Made by a program: the position numbers and the translations under genes. Below the pieces are notes generated by a model that saw nothing but the letters and a program-made list of their open reading frames with translations, did no database searches and was not told the DNA's origin. A stretch of 64,000 nucleotides of DNA from Lantana camara (Eukaryota; Streptophyta; Magnoliopsida; Lamiales; Verbenaceae), in NCBI GenBank assembly GCA_037501455.1, contig CM074857.1, forward strand, positions 127,025,501 to 127,089,500. Direction: 5' to 3'. Each line of letters opens with the position of its first letter. The stretch's first letter is position 1. This document shows, piece by piece, positions 21,858-32,704 of the stretch.

Positions 21858-22683
21858 AGAAGGATTACTAAGTTTATAGACATTCTAGAAGGATCTGAGC
21901 CGCAATTCACCTCAAGAGGAATACACGATGCTCTCCAGGTATTTGTTTTATGCTTTATACAATTGTATGAAAAGTGCTTCTACTATTGAAGATTAATACA
22001 CTCCTTCGGTAGTCGGTACAATATAATTCCTTCCATAGACTTTATTTATTCGAAACTATTCTTACATAGACTATTCCTTCCCTAAGGTAAGGAGCATGAC
22101 AACGAGTTCAGGTTCAGATTCAAAAAATCAAATATAATATCTATCTATACCTTTTCGCGAGTATCCATTTAGAAGTCGTTTATTTCTATATATTAGGATG
22201 GGTGGGTTACCATAATAAATTGTTTACTTTAATGGATGATGAGCCTATGATTTAAGAGCAAGCCCGGTAGATTTGTGGATTAAGTATGAGATATTAGCTT
22301 TGTGAAAATATCGTTGTTAATTTGCCTATTAATTTTTATATTTTATTAACCAGAACCTATTTGATTACTCTTTAGTGAAGTAAACGACTTCTTATACTTT
22401 ATACATATCCCTCTTTAAATGAACAGTAGAGACTGAAAATATCAAATAGTAAAAAATAATTTTTTAGAACATCTAGAAATATTATTAAGAATATTCTTTT
22501 TTAGTAGATGTATTGGAATATTAAGATTTGGACCTTTGGCATTTTGCCCCTAATCTTTGAATTTGTGCAAGTTCCCTCTTAACCTTTATAAAATGTAACA
22601 CTTAACTCTTTTTACACGGAATCTTGAGAAATATTTCGTTCAACTTTTTTAACAAAATTTTAACGTGATTTCTAAGGATAAAT

Positions 22684-22837
22684 CAATACAAATCACATGT
22701 CAAATATGTTGATATTTTAGAAGTATTTGATACACAATTCACCCATAGGAATACACGGCGCAATACAAATCACATGTCAAATGTGTTGATATTTTAGAAG
22801 GATTTGATACACAATTCACCCATAGGAATACACGGCG
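22684..22837. repeat. Exact 77-bp tandem duplication of a cullin exon edge
   Basis: Two adjacent copies (22684-22760 and 22761-22837) start CAATACAAATCACATGTC and contain TTGATACACAATTCACCC. They differ at only two positions. Each holds the LEGFDTQF-like text of the first cullin exon, itself a duplicate of 21885-21938. Confidence 0.85.
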
Positions 22838-23782
22838 CTTTCCATGTATTTGTTTTATGCTTTATATAGTTAACATGTTAGAAGTTAGGTTGTTTGCTAA
22901 TTTTTATTTGTTTTCTTGACTTTTCAGAAGAATATACGACATCAGCCCAACATGATTTTTCTCCAGAATTGTATGAAAAGTGTCACTACTCTTTTGAAGA
23001 ATACTTACATTTTATCATCTCATGATTATTTTTTGTTTCTTTAAACTCTATTCATTTTGGTTTGGGTATTGCCTTCTCTAAGGGAGAGGCATGACGACGA
23101 GTTCATGTTGAGGGAGCTCGTGAAAAAGTGGTCAAATCATAAAGTTATGGTATGGTTTGCAAGGACTTTTGCCTATCAGGAATGGTGCTAGAGGTCAGGT
23201 TTGACGCTTGAAGAAGTAGGTGTCAGAGGATTCCAAGACTTGGTATAAGAGGAGTTCAAAATTAAAGGCCAGGATGCCCTTATATCTCTGGTATGTATAA
23301 TGTGTATTATTGTCTTGCTTCATGGTTTTCCAATCTTGAGGTTTAATTAGGCTTTCTTAAATATTTTTTTTCTAATCAGATTGATCAAGAATGGAATGGA
23401 GACCAAGTTCTACTATTTTTGCTGAAATTGGAAATGGATCACAGAATGACTTTGAAGCAGCAATGCTGGGAACACAACGAAATACATACTACCCGTTGGA
23501 TCGAAGTTGACTCATATCTTGTCTTCTTGTTGAAAGTTCGCATCTCTTTTCCAATTACTTTTAATCAGTCACCATATTCATTAAACCACCACATTACTTT
23601 CTTATTTGATTTTCTAATATACAAGCTGAGAATTGTTTGAGACACAAGAAGGATAGGGTGGCTCCGCATCTTCATTCCAGTATGAGACGAAGTTGCTTGA
23701 AATAGTACAACATGAGTTGTGTCTGTGTAAGACTCCCCACTTTTAGAGAACGAGCAATTTGGCTGCCTTGTATTACTTAGGA

Positions 23783-24075
23783 TAGGGGTGCAAACGAGTC
23801 AGGACGGGACGGGCTTAAAATGGTTAGCTAGAGTTCGAGCTCGAAAATTCGATATTGGGATCCGGGCTCATCAAGCTAATTTATTTTAGGCTTGAACTCA
23901 ACATGTGTCAAGCTTGACTCGGCTCGATTTGAACCATATATAACTAACAAAACAATATGTATGATTTATGATATGTGTATTTAATTAGTATATTATTTAT
24001 ATTTTAAACCATATTAATATATAATAAAATATACATATAGTTGTACAAATATTTAATACATATATTATAAATTAA

Positions 24076-24120
<45 letters not shown>

Positions 24121-24230
24121 TATATGTATAGATAATATAATATACATATATGTAATTTATAACTATATAACCTAGGCTCATGAGCTACGAGCCATCTCGA
24201 GCTCGGCTTGTCTAGGGTCAGCTATATAGA
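23783..24230. mobile_element. hAT-like MITE inside cullin pseudogene
   Basis: It begins TAGGGGTGCAAACGAG, as the hAT-like family does, and has GAGCTCG-rich flanks, an AT centre with a long TA tract (24080-24118), and a decayed right end near GAGCCATCTCGAGCTCGG. The target duplication is not clear. The right half is also present at 6910-7010. Confidence 0.6.
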
Positions 24231-24581
24231 CTTTTGGCTGAAGTATCGCACGGTTTAGAGCCGGTTGTTAGTCTCTTTGTGCATGCACGCGTGGGAAGTT
24301 TTTACTCTGTTTTGTAAATTTAGGGCCTAACTAAATACTAATTTTTTTGTGGTTTCCCTTGCGGCATGTCAATAATGAAGATGAAGTTGCTGTTAGTTCA
24401 GCAAGTTACAAGAAGGTTTGTTTATGGTTTCCCTTAGGGCATGTCAAAAATTTTTGTTTAATCTTTTTTAGTTGATAAATCGATGACGGCTTAAACTCAT
24501 ACTGCATGCAAAATTCACACACTATGTCACCGAGTGTTTGTTAATGACCCTTGTTTTGATAGAGGTAATAATTTTAGTTTT

Positions 24582-24744
24582 TGTTATCAAGATCCATCTA
24601 TTTTAGGATAATATGTCAATTGATATCTTACCTACATTAGGGACTGTAATTAGGGGATGTAATTGGGGCCTAAACCCTATTAATATGTACAGTTTGTAAC
24701 CGTGTAAATCAACTCAATACAATGAATTCCTTTACAAGATGACA
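24582..24744 (+). repeat. RE-1 left LTR
   Basis: A 163-bp direct repeat with TG...CA ends, followed immediately by the primer binding site at 24745. It has no strong TATA box, which is common in short copia LTRs. Confidence 0.92.
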
Positions 24745-24785
24745 TGGCATCAGAGCAGTAAAGATTCTGCGTTCATCACTTGCCA

Positions 24786-25319
24786 ATGGCTTCACCAAAC
24801 AAACACAACCACCCAAACTTACCGATGGATTTCCTGACCCAAATGGCTGAAATCCTTCGCCAAAAACAAACCGACACCCCCAATCCCACTACAGTTAACA
24901 TCAAGCTCACAGACAACAATTATGCGATATGGTCACGGACGGTCCAGCTCGTCCTCCTCGGACGAGGGAGAACTGGATATATCACCGGGAAAACCGTGGC
25001 ACCAGACCCCCAAGATCTGGGTTACGAGGCGTGGGAACAAACGGATGGTTCCGTCCGCAGCCTCATCCTTAATTCCATGGAACCCGAAATTGCGGCCCAA
25101 TTCATTCTCTGCCCAAACGTAAAAGAATTATGGGACGAGATTAGGGATGCAAACGAGACGAGCTGGCTCGCGAACTTCATGAGCTAGCTCGAGGATAGCT
25201 CGCGCTCAGGTTCGAACATGACGAGCCGAGCCGAGCCAAGGCTCGGCTTGAAGGACCTCGAACCCAAGCCCGAGCCACATGTTTCTAGGTTCGTGGCTCG
25301 CGAGCCATGGTATTAATTA

Positions 25320-25350
<31 letters not shown>

Positions 25351-26989
25351 CATATATAATATATATGTTATATATATAATATATATAATATATGTGTTAT
25401 ATTAATATATATATAATTTATTATATAACATATATAATATATATATAATATAACGTGTTGATTTTATCTTCTAAAACTAGATCTAGAATCAATATTTGAG
25501 ATTTGAGAAGACTCCAGACTCTCAGTCCCTCCCACTTCGCCATTTCCATTTCCATTTTCAGCACCCAAACCCTAGCCCCATTTGTTTTCTACCCAATTTC
25601 TTCACGCAGCGGAGGCGAGGCTCCCAGTTCCTTCACGCAGCAGAGCAGAAAACTTTGTCATCCCCTCACGGCGCCACCACCTCGAAACCACCACGACGCC
25701 ACCACCTACCCTTTCTCGCGCACCGTCGGCGTCTCCAGCCTCCTCCTTCGCAGCCGTACCCCGGCCACCACCTCCTCTCTCTCTCTCTTTCTCTCTCTCT
25801 TTTTTTTTTCCGATTTATTTCCTTGAATTTCAGCTTTCATAGGTTTGGAAGAATTTAGAGCAATTAATGTGTCAAAATACTATGTACCTTCCCAAGTTTT
25901 TGGGCCGATTCATCTCTGTTCTCTGCTTTTTTTTTTTTTCCTCCTCTCTCTCTCTTTTTGATTTATTTATATGAATTTCAGTTTTGGATTGAAGGTACGT
26001 AAAAGAGAAATATTATGTAATTTCCCAAATTTTTGGTTTGATTGGATCTCTATTTTCTGCTTTTATTTTTCTTACAATCTGACTTTGGCATTAGATCTGG
26101 TTTTTGGGTTGAAGGTACGTAAAAGAGAAATATCAAATTATTTGGAGGGTTTTCCTGAATGGCTCGTGGCTCGGCTCGGCTCGCCCGAACCTCACTACGA
26201 GCCAAGCCCGAGCCATCTCAACTAGGGTTCGATGGCTCGCGAGCCGAACCCAAGCCTAATTTTTTATGCCTGAGCCCGAGCCCGAGCCCGAACCCTGGAA
26301 AAATGCCGAGGCTCGGCTCGGCTCGGCTTGGCTCGTTTGCATGCCTAGACGAGATTGAGGCAACCTACCATGATGGAGACGATAAGCTGAAGCTCTATGA
26401 ACTAAAACAACGGGCATACCAGATGAATCAAGCCGGATTGACCGTCGATCAGTACTACCGCACTGTACAAGGGATATGGCGCGAGTTCGATTTCCGATAA
26501 CCCCAAAAGATGAAATGTCCAGATGATAGAAAGGCGTATAATCTGGAAAAACAGGAAGATCGTGTCTTTGCTTTCTTGTGGGGATTAGATGAGAAGTTCG
26601 ATCCAATTAAACGAGATCTGTTGAAATCCCAACAAATACCAACCCTCGAAGAAGCCTACAATGCCATCAGGAGGGAAGACCGCCGCTTCACCTCCATGAA
26701 TGATGTCACCGGCATTCAGGGAATGGTGGCAAAGATGCGGTCAGAGGTAACCTCGTCATCCCGCGAGAGCATCAGAAACGGATCAAAACCAACCAAAAGG
26801 ACCGGTCACGACAAAAAATGCGAGGTATGCGGAGGATCGAAACATACCAAAGAATCGTGTTTCGAAGTGATCGGCTACCTTGATTGGTGGTCGGAGTATC
26901 AAGCCAAGAAGAAAACAGGACCGGCCACCAGCCGCGTCGCATCAAGCAGACCAACCAACAACATCGGCGGCAGCGGCGGTTCCTGGTAA
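24786..26989 (+). pseudogene. RE-1 gag, split by hAT-like insertion
   Basis: Gag starts at ATG 24786 and runs to LWDEI at 25141. It is broken by the 1206-bp insertion and resumes at 26356 with EATYHDGDDKLKLYEL. A TAA follows WREFDFR near 26498. Downstream text resumes in the same frame with FLWGLDEKFDPIKRDLL and a zinc knuckle CEVCGGSKHTKESC (26820-26865). UBN2/RT-gag type spacing is typical of copia gag. The frame ends at SGGSW and later parts are shifted. Confidence 0.85.
25134..26355. mobile_element. hAT-like element inserted in RE-1 gag
   Basis: The element proper is 25142-26347 (1206 bp), with exact 8-bp duplications GACGAGAT on both sides. Removing it restores the gag text LWDEI-EATY. 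It starts TAGGGATGCAAACGAG and ends CTCGTTTGCATGCCTA, with very CGAGCC-rich ends. The interior contains an AT tract (25320-25470), a CT-rich gene-leader-like stretch (25500-25800) and a duplicated block around GAAGGTACGTAAAAGAGAAA (25990 and 26113). No transposase is encoded. Because it is younger than RE-1, this family was active recently. Confidence 0.92.
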
Positions 26990-27279
26990 ACACAGAACAG
27001 AGCTGTTGTCGCCACTGCCCGAAGTACAGGTGCAGCCCAGGCCGACAACGAAGGGGCTCCGATGGCCGTGGGTAGAGCAGCGGTCGCGAAAGGAAATCTC
27101 GAACAACCAACCACCGTCGGCGGTCACAGCACCACCGCGCATCATATCCCAGGTACCAACGCCGATAACAGCGGCACAACTTCGGAAGGTAAGAAATCTG
27201 AGCAGGGGGGGGGCGGTAAATGAGAGAAAGAAAACCCTAAGTGAACAAATGGGGTGCTCAAGGGGAATGGACCGAAATT

Positions 27280-28900
27280 ACAAATGGGCCAAATTAAATA
27301 TGTGCATCAATGCTCAATCCCTAACCCACAATTATTGGCTTCTTGATTCCAGGGCCACGGACCACATGACCAACTCCCCCCACGACATCATTTCACCATC
27401 TGAACCCAATAAAATTGGTGTAACCAATACCACGGGTTTTTTCATATCCAGTTACCGGGGGGGCGGGCACTATTTCCTTATCAGAAAAATTAAAACTTTC
27501 TCATTGTTTAGTTGTTCCCGCTCTTACTTCAAAATTATTGTCTATAAGTCAAGTTACGAAGGAATTAAATTGGACGGTGTTGATATTCCCTTCTTTCTGT
27601 CTCTTACAGGATATTCGTACGGGGGAGATCATTGGGCGTGGTACTGAGAGAGAGGGGTTATACTACATCAGTGATGTCTCTCGGTCCAGATCAAGCAACT
27701 TGGCTCAGGGTCAGTTAGACAGACAACTCTGGTTATGGCATCGACGGTTGGGATATCCATCTGCCTAGTATTTACAACAGTTATTTCCCAGTTTATTTAC
27801 TGATTCAACTAAATTGGACTGTGAGACTTGTATGTTGGCCAAAAGCCACCGAACCAGTTTTTCAACATCAATGAATAAAACTGATACTCCATTCGCTCTA
27901 GTTCACTCTGATGTTTGGGGACCAGTCCCGAATCATATTGCATCTCAGTATCGTTGGTTTCTTCTATTTGTCGATGAATGTACTAGGTTTACATGGGTGT
28001 ATTTCTTACAACACAAGTCAGATGTCCCTTCTATCACGAAGCAGTTCTCCACAATGATTCAAACACAATACTATACTCCAATCAAAGTCTTCCGAACGGA
28101 TAACGGCCGGGAATTCGTCAATCAGACCCTCCGGGAGTTCTTCCACTCTCATGGGGTTATCCATGAGACTACTTGCCCACACACACCTCAGCAGAATGGC
28201 ATGGCCGAAAGGAAAAACCGTTATATCTTGGAGAGTGCTCGGGCATTCTTATTTGAAGCTCATGTCCCAGAAACCTTCTGGCTAGATGTTGTCTCCACAG
28301 CAGTGTATGTTATGAACCGAATGCCTACACAGGCCCTACAGTTCCGCACACCACTTGAGAAGTTGAAGGAATTCTACAGCATCCCATCTGTACTACTACT
28401 ACCCCCCAAAGTGTTCGGTTGTGTTACTTTTGTCCACGTTCACAAGCATCTGCGCACTAAACTAGACCCGTGTGCCATCAAGTGTGTGTATCTTAGCTTT
28501 AGCCTCACTCAGAAAGGCTACCACTGTTATGACCCAAAAGGTGACCGATATTATGTCACAATGGATGTTGATTTTTTGGAGACAGACTATTTCTTCACCT
28601 CCAACTCCAATTCAACACTTCAGGGGGAGAACCGTACTGATCTGGAAGCTTTGAATTGGATGTGTGAAACCTTGGAATCTCTCACGGAGTATAACTCAGC
28701 GCAAGTACTTCCCTCTCTCTCTCTCCAACCCCCATCAATGATCTTCTGCCTGAACCGAATATTCCTAAGGTTAGTACTTCTGACACTGAACTCGTTAATA
28801 GTTCCTCTACTGCTTATATCCTTCCTCCCAGGCACAAATTTGGGGTTCCCCCCAAGAGATATAGCCCTGATTGTGGCAATGGGTCCCGATATCCCCTAGC
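27280..28900 (+). pseudogene. RE-1 protease and integrase region
   Basis: The protease site reads WLLDSRATDHMT, with Arg in place of the conserved Gly after DS. The integrase zinc region reads HRRLGYPS (His changed to Tyr) and DCETCMLAKS. The integrase core (27814-28440) keeps its three acidic residues: SDVWGP, RTDNGREF and QQNGMAERKN. A frameshift in a CT run near 28715 separates this from the RT frame. Several other breaks occur at 27190-27640. Confidence 0.85.
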
Positions 28901-30539
28901 TCATTTAGTAACAGCAGATCTCTCACCTCAGCGATCTTTTGTACACGCCATATCCTCTGATCAGGTGCCTAGCTCTGCCAAGGAAGCGATAGAAAGCCCA
29001 CAATGGAGAGAAGCTATGCAGGAAGAAATTCGAGCTCTGGAGAAAAATGAGACTTGGGAAATGTGTCCGCTCCCAGAAGGTAAAAAACCAGTTGGGTGTA
29101 AATGGGTCTACACAATCAAACACAAGATGGATGGCACAGTTGAAAGGTACAAGGCGAGACTTGTGGCAAAAGGCTACACACAAACCTACGGGATAGACTA
29201 CTTGGAAACTTTCTCTCCCGTAGCCAAAATTGGCACTATCCGGATACTTTTGTCTATAGCAGCAAACTTTGACTGGCCTCTACATCAGTTTGATGTCAAG
29301 AATGCAATCTTGCATGGTGACCTAGAACAGGAAGTGTACATGACTCCACCACCTGGATTTGAAGAACAGAAAAGCAGAAATATGGTGTGTAGGCTAAAGC
29401 GGTCCTTGTACGGACTAAAACAGTCCCCCAGAGCTTGGTTCGGACGGTTTACTCTTGCCATGGTCAAATATGGTTACTCTCAAAGCCACTCAGATCACTC
29501 TCTATTCATCAAGCGAAAGGGCGATCGTGTTACTCTACTAGTCATCTATGTAGATGACATGGTGATCACAGGGAATGACACTGACGAGATAGGTAACCTC
29601 CAGAAAAACCTGTCTAAGGAATTCGAGACGAAAAACTTAGGAGGACTGAGATATTTTCTCGGGATTGAGGTCATGAGGTGGAATCAAGGTATATTCATCT
29701 CACAGAGAAAGTACATACTCGATCTTCTAGCAGAAGTGGGACTAATCGACTATAAGCCTATAGATACGCCAATGGTCCAAAATCACCGATTAGGGATCTT
29801 CCCAGACCAAGTACCTACAAACAAGGATCGATACCAAAGGCTTGTAGGGAAATTGATTTACTTAGCCCACACCAGACCAGACATTGCGTATGCTGTGGGG
29901 ATTGTGAGTCAATTTATGCACAATCCGAGCAAAGACCACATGGAAGTGGTGATGAGAATCTTGAGATACCTAAAATCTTCACCAGGAAAAGGACTGATGT
30001 TCTCAAAGAATGGACATACACGGGTAACTGCATACACTAATGCAGATTGGGCAGGAAGCATGTCTGATAGACGGTCCACGTCAGGGTATCTTATGTTTGT
30101 GGGAGGAAATCTAGTCACCTGGAGAAGCAAGAAGCAAAAGGTAGTGGCCTTCTCCAGCGCGGAGGCTGAATTTAGAGGGATAGCTCGAGGAGTTGCAGAA
30201 ATTTTGTGGATACGACAACTCTTAACTGAAATTGGTTTCCCTTGCGAAGAAAGTGTCAACTTGTTCTGTGACAACAAGGCAGCGATCAGCATTTCCCACA
30301 ACCCGGTACAATATTACCGAACGAAGCACGTGGAGATCGACAGACATTTCATCAAGGAAAAAATAGAATCAGGAACTGTAACACTTCCATTTGTGAAATC
30401 CGAGGAACAACTGGCAGACATCCTAACAAAAGCTGTGAGCAGTCAGAACTTCCACAAAACATTGTCCAAGTTGAGCATGCTCGACCCCATACATCAACTT
30501 GAGGGGAAGTGTTATCAAGATCCATCTATTTTAGGATAA
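28725..30539 (+). pseudogene. RE-1 reverse transcriptase and RNase H
   Basis: One long frame (ATG at 28965, with homology starting upstream at about 28880) carries a copia RT with KWVYTIKHKMDG, ARLVAKGYTQ and the catalytic YVDDMVITG. An RNase H follows with YTNADWAGSMSDRRSTSGY, AEAEFRG and FCDNKAAI. The frame runs a few codons into the right LTR. In itself this 524-codon segment is open, but upstream breaks mean no full polyprotein is made. Confidence 0.88.
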
Positions 30540-30672
30540 TATGTAAATTGATATCTTACCTACATTGGGGACTGTAATTAGGGGATGTAATTGGGGCCTA
30601 AACCCTATTAATATGTACAGTTTGTAACCGTGTAAATCAACTCAATACAATGAATTCCTTTACAAGATAACA
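30510..30672 (+). repeat. RE-1 right LTR
   Basis: A 163-bp copy of 24582-24744, preceded by the purine tract GAGGGGAAG. I count three differences from the left LTR (C/A, A/G and G/A). Confidence 0.92.
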
Positions 30673-30699
30673 GTTTTGCTTCATTTATATATGTATATA

Positions 30700-30730
30700 T
30701 ATATATATATATTTTTTTTTTCTTTTTCAT
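30700..30730. repeat. AT/T microsatellite, left arm
   Basis: A TA run followed by T run in the cullin intron just right of RE-1. Its inverted counterpart is at 31045-31103. Confidence 0.7.
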
Positions 30731-30772
30731 TTGAACTTAATAATTTTTTTATCATTTGTGTAATGTAATTGC

Positions 30773-30865
30773 AGCCTATCAAAAATGCTTTTGGCAATGA
30801 AGATATGAAAGACTACAATGCATCCACGCCCAAGGTCTTTTGGATGGTTAATGTTGAAATACACG
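30773..30865 (+). pseudogene. Cullin exon remnant right of RE-1
   Basis: It reads PIKNAFGNEDMKDYNASTP, the probable next exon (after YVTECL) of the plus-strand cullin copy. The inverted copy at 30930-31015 reads PVKNVFDNEVMRDYPGGFS. The assignment to the CUL1 position ALKEAFE follows from exon order and weak similarity. Confidence 0.55.
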
Positions 30866-31039
30866 TCGATATAGTTCATAAGACAAAACTTACCTTATGA
30901 ACTGTGTCGGTGTGTGTGTGGTGTGTTTTTATAACATTAAGCATCGAAAAGCCCCCTGGGTAATCTCTCATAACTTCATTGTCAAAAACATTTTTGACAG
31001 GCAACAATTGCATACACAACAATAGAAAATTTATTAAAA

Positions 31040-31052
31040 TTCGAATTGAAAA

Positions 31053-31103
<51 letters not shown>
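31040..31103. repeat. A-run and AT microsatellite
   Basis: About 22 A residues followed by some 17 TA units, in an intron of the inverted cullin copy. The Phe/Tyr-Ile runs in frames here are artefacts. Confidence 0.85.
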
Positions 31104-31105
<2 letters not shown>

Positions 31106-31170
31106 GAAGCAAAATCAAAATTATTACCTCATCGTAAAGAGGGTCATTAATGAAACACACGTTGACATGG

Positions 31171-32064
31171 GTGAATTTGCATGGAGTACCTCAAACAGTT
31201 TAAGAAGTTTTAGATTTATCAGCTAAAAGAAATTAGTCAAAAAAATTTTGAAAAAACAAACCTCCTTCTCACTTGTTGGACAAGCAGCAACTTCATCATT
31301 GTCATGCAGTAAGGGATGTTAGGTGGAACTAAAGATGTTTTTTTTGTTGATTCGTCACAATGTTTGTTTTGCAGAAAAAAGTCAACAAAGAACAGGTTCC
31401 AAAAGTTGAAGACTTTTTGGAAACTGTGCAAAGTTATAACCGTTGGAAAGATACAACGGTCATCTTCAAATATCTTTAAATAGGTTCATGGATACTTCAA
31501 AAAAAGTGCTGTCTTTTGACAAATTCAAATAGAGCTTTCCTTTGATTTCTCATAGTGAAATTTATAGTCCTTTGTTGCTGGCCTGGTGGAACCATAGTCG
31601 TTGTTACATAGGTTCCTACCTTGCTTTCAGCTTGCTGGCCTAATAGAACCATAGTCATTGTTACATAGGTTCTCTTCTTGCTTTCAGCTCTCTGTATCTT
31701 GTACCTTGGATCAAGTTTTGAAGCCATAGTCCTTGTTACATAGGCTTCACTTGATCTTACTCTTAATGCAACTCTTTTAAAATCCTAAACTTAACAAACT
31801 TAGGTAGAGGACTAACTTGTCCAATTTGTGTTCTCACAATTGTGTGGTGAGTCACCCTCTATAAATATTGTGTTATTTATATTGCGCAAACTCTGTTCCT
31901 TTTGATATAAGGATTTGATTATTCAAAGTTCTACTTCTGATACTTGAATCAGTTGTTCATGTGGAACCTGTAGTTTAACAAGGGATACCACAAAAAGTTA
32001 GTATTCACGTAGGCCGTAAATTTTGCAAAACAAATTAAAAACTTCTGATACCTGCACAAAAAGG
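31171..32064. other. Intron-like spacer with short repeats
   Basis: It has three copies of CCATAGTCNTTGTTACATAGG-type text (31590, 31650, 31722), the first two as part of a 57-60 bp duplication with GCTTGCTGGCC. A TATAAATATTG box near 31860 and the sequence to about 32000 resemble an LTR, but no partner or clear ends were found. Confidence 0.35.
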
Positions 32065-32704
32065 CTAACCACAGGCTCTTATCGGTACTTCGGCAAAAAA
32101 CTTATATAATCTGGCCAAGTCTTCTTCCTTGTCACCCCTAATTAATGCAAGGTAGCTAGATTGTTTGTTCTCGAGAAGTCGGGTGCCATATACAAACACC
32201 AATTCATGTCGTATTATCTCAAGCAATTTCGTCTCAGTACTGGAATGAAGATATAGAGTCATTCTATACTTTTCATGTCTTAGAGAATTCTCAGCTTGCA
32301 TATTGGAACGTAAAATAAGAAAGTAATATGGTTGTTTCTATAAATATGGTGAATGTTAGAAATTAATTGAAATATGGATACGAGCTTTCAACAAGACGGC
32401 AGGACATGAGTCAACTTCGATCTAACGATCCGCTGCCCAAGAGTAGTATTTCTCTGTGTTCTCCAGCATTGCTGCTTCGAAGTCATTCTCATATTAATCC
32501 ATCTATAATGCTAGAAGCCTAGAACTATTAATTGTTGATCTTGAGGATTTGGTATATTTATTCTCACACTATTTTGTTGAATTCATATCTTGGTCTTGTG
32601 AGGTCGTTCAATTTGTTGTACTCCTGATTTTTTTTTCTTGGCTTCTCAGGGGTGATTCGTGTAATTTTTGTAGTTTTCTCGGGGGTTCTTTTGTGATTTG
32701 ACAA

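Larger units (their letters stand above)
21858..24575 (+). pseudogene. CUL1-like cullin pseudogene, plus-strand copy
   Basis: Successive plus-strand segments follow the N-terminal half of plant CUL1, the scaffold of SCF ubiquitin ligases. ITKFIDILEGSEPQF is at 21858-21938. YTTSAQHDFSPELYEK and SFEEYL are at 22928-23020. [20 protein letters not shown] is at 23075-23290, with LTLEEVGVRGFQDLV and ALISL. IDQEWNGDQ and NDFEAAML are at 23380-23535, and ETKLLEIVQHEL is near 23690-23725. HVNNEDEVAVSSASYKK is at 24364-24415 and LHAKFTHYVTECL at 24505-24570. Intron positions are mostly kept, but stops and frameshifts occur in nearly every exon and the C-terminal half (cullin homology, RBX1 site) is absent. 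It continues at 30773 beyond copia RE-1. Confidence 0.85.
24577..30677 (+). mobile_element. Copia retrotransposon RE-1
   Basis: LTRs of 163 bp (24582-24744 and 30510-30672) start TGTTATCAAGATCC and end ACA. The 5-bp duplication GTTTT flanks them (24577-24581 and 30673-30677). A primer site TGGCATCAGAGC follows the left LTR and a purine tract GAGGGGAAG precedes the right one. Domain order gag, protease, integrase, RT, RNase H marks it as Ty1/copia. The two LTRs differ at three positions by my count, suggesting a fairly recent insertion. The coding region is nevertheless broken by a hAT-like insertion, frameshifts and stops. It sits in the cullin intron, between HYVTECL and the next exon at 30773. 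Confidence 0.95.
30930..32495 (-). pseudogene. CUL1-like cullin pseudogene, inverted copy
   Basis: Minus-strand segments repeat the left copy in opposite orientation. NDFEAAML-like text with EKYY is at 32400-32480. RHEKYRMTLYLHSS, TETKLLEIIRHELVFVYG and GDKEEDLARLYKFF are in the open frame 32065-32301. HVNVCFINDPLYDE is at 31133-31170 and PVKNVFDNEVM at 30930-31015. Introns match those of the left arm in sequence. The arms face each other about a centre near 30895. It is a fragment without start or C-terminal domain. Confidence 0.82.

Noticed and set aside
25496..25858. Three overlapping plus-strand frames of 86-120 codons
   Set aside because: CT-rich low-complexity interior of a hAT-like element; products are Ser/Pro/Leu runs with no domain.
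26772..27179. Minus-strand frame of 135 codons (Cys/Arg/Trp-rich)
   Set aside because: Antisense to the zinc-knuckle end of RE-1 gag; composition reflects the gag sequence.
31800..32000. Possible solo LTR with TATAAATATTG box
   Set aside because: No TG...CA ends with a target duplication could be found and no partner copy is present in the window.
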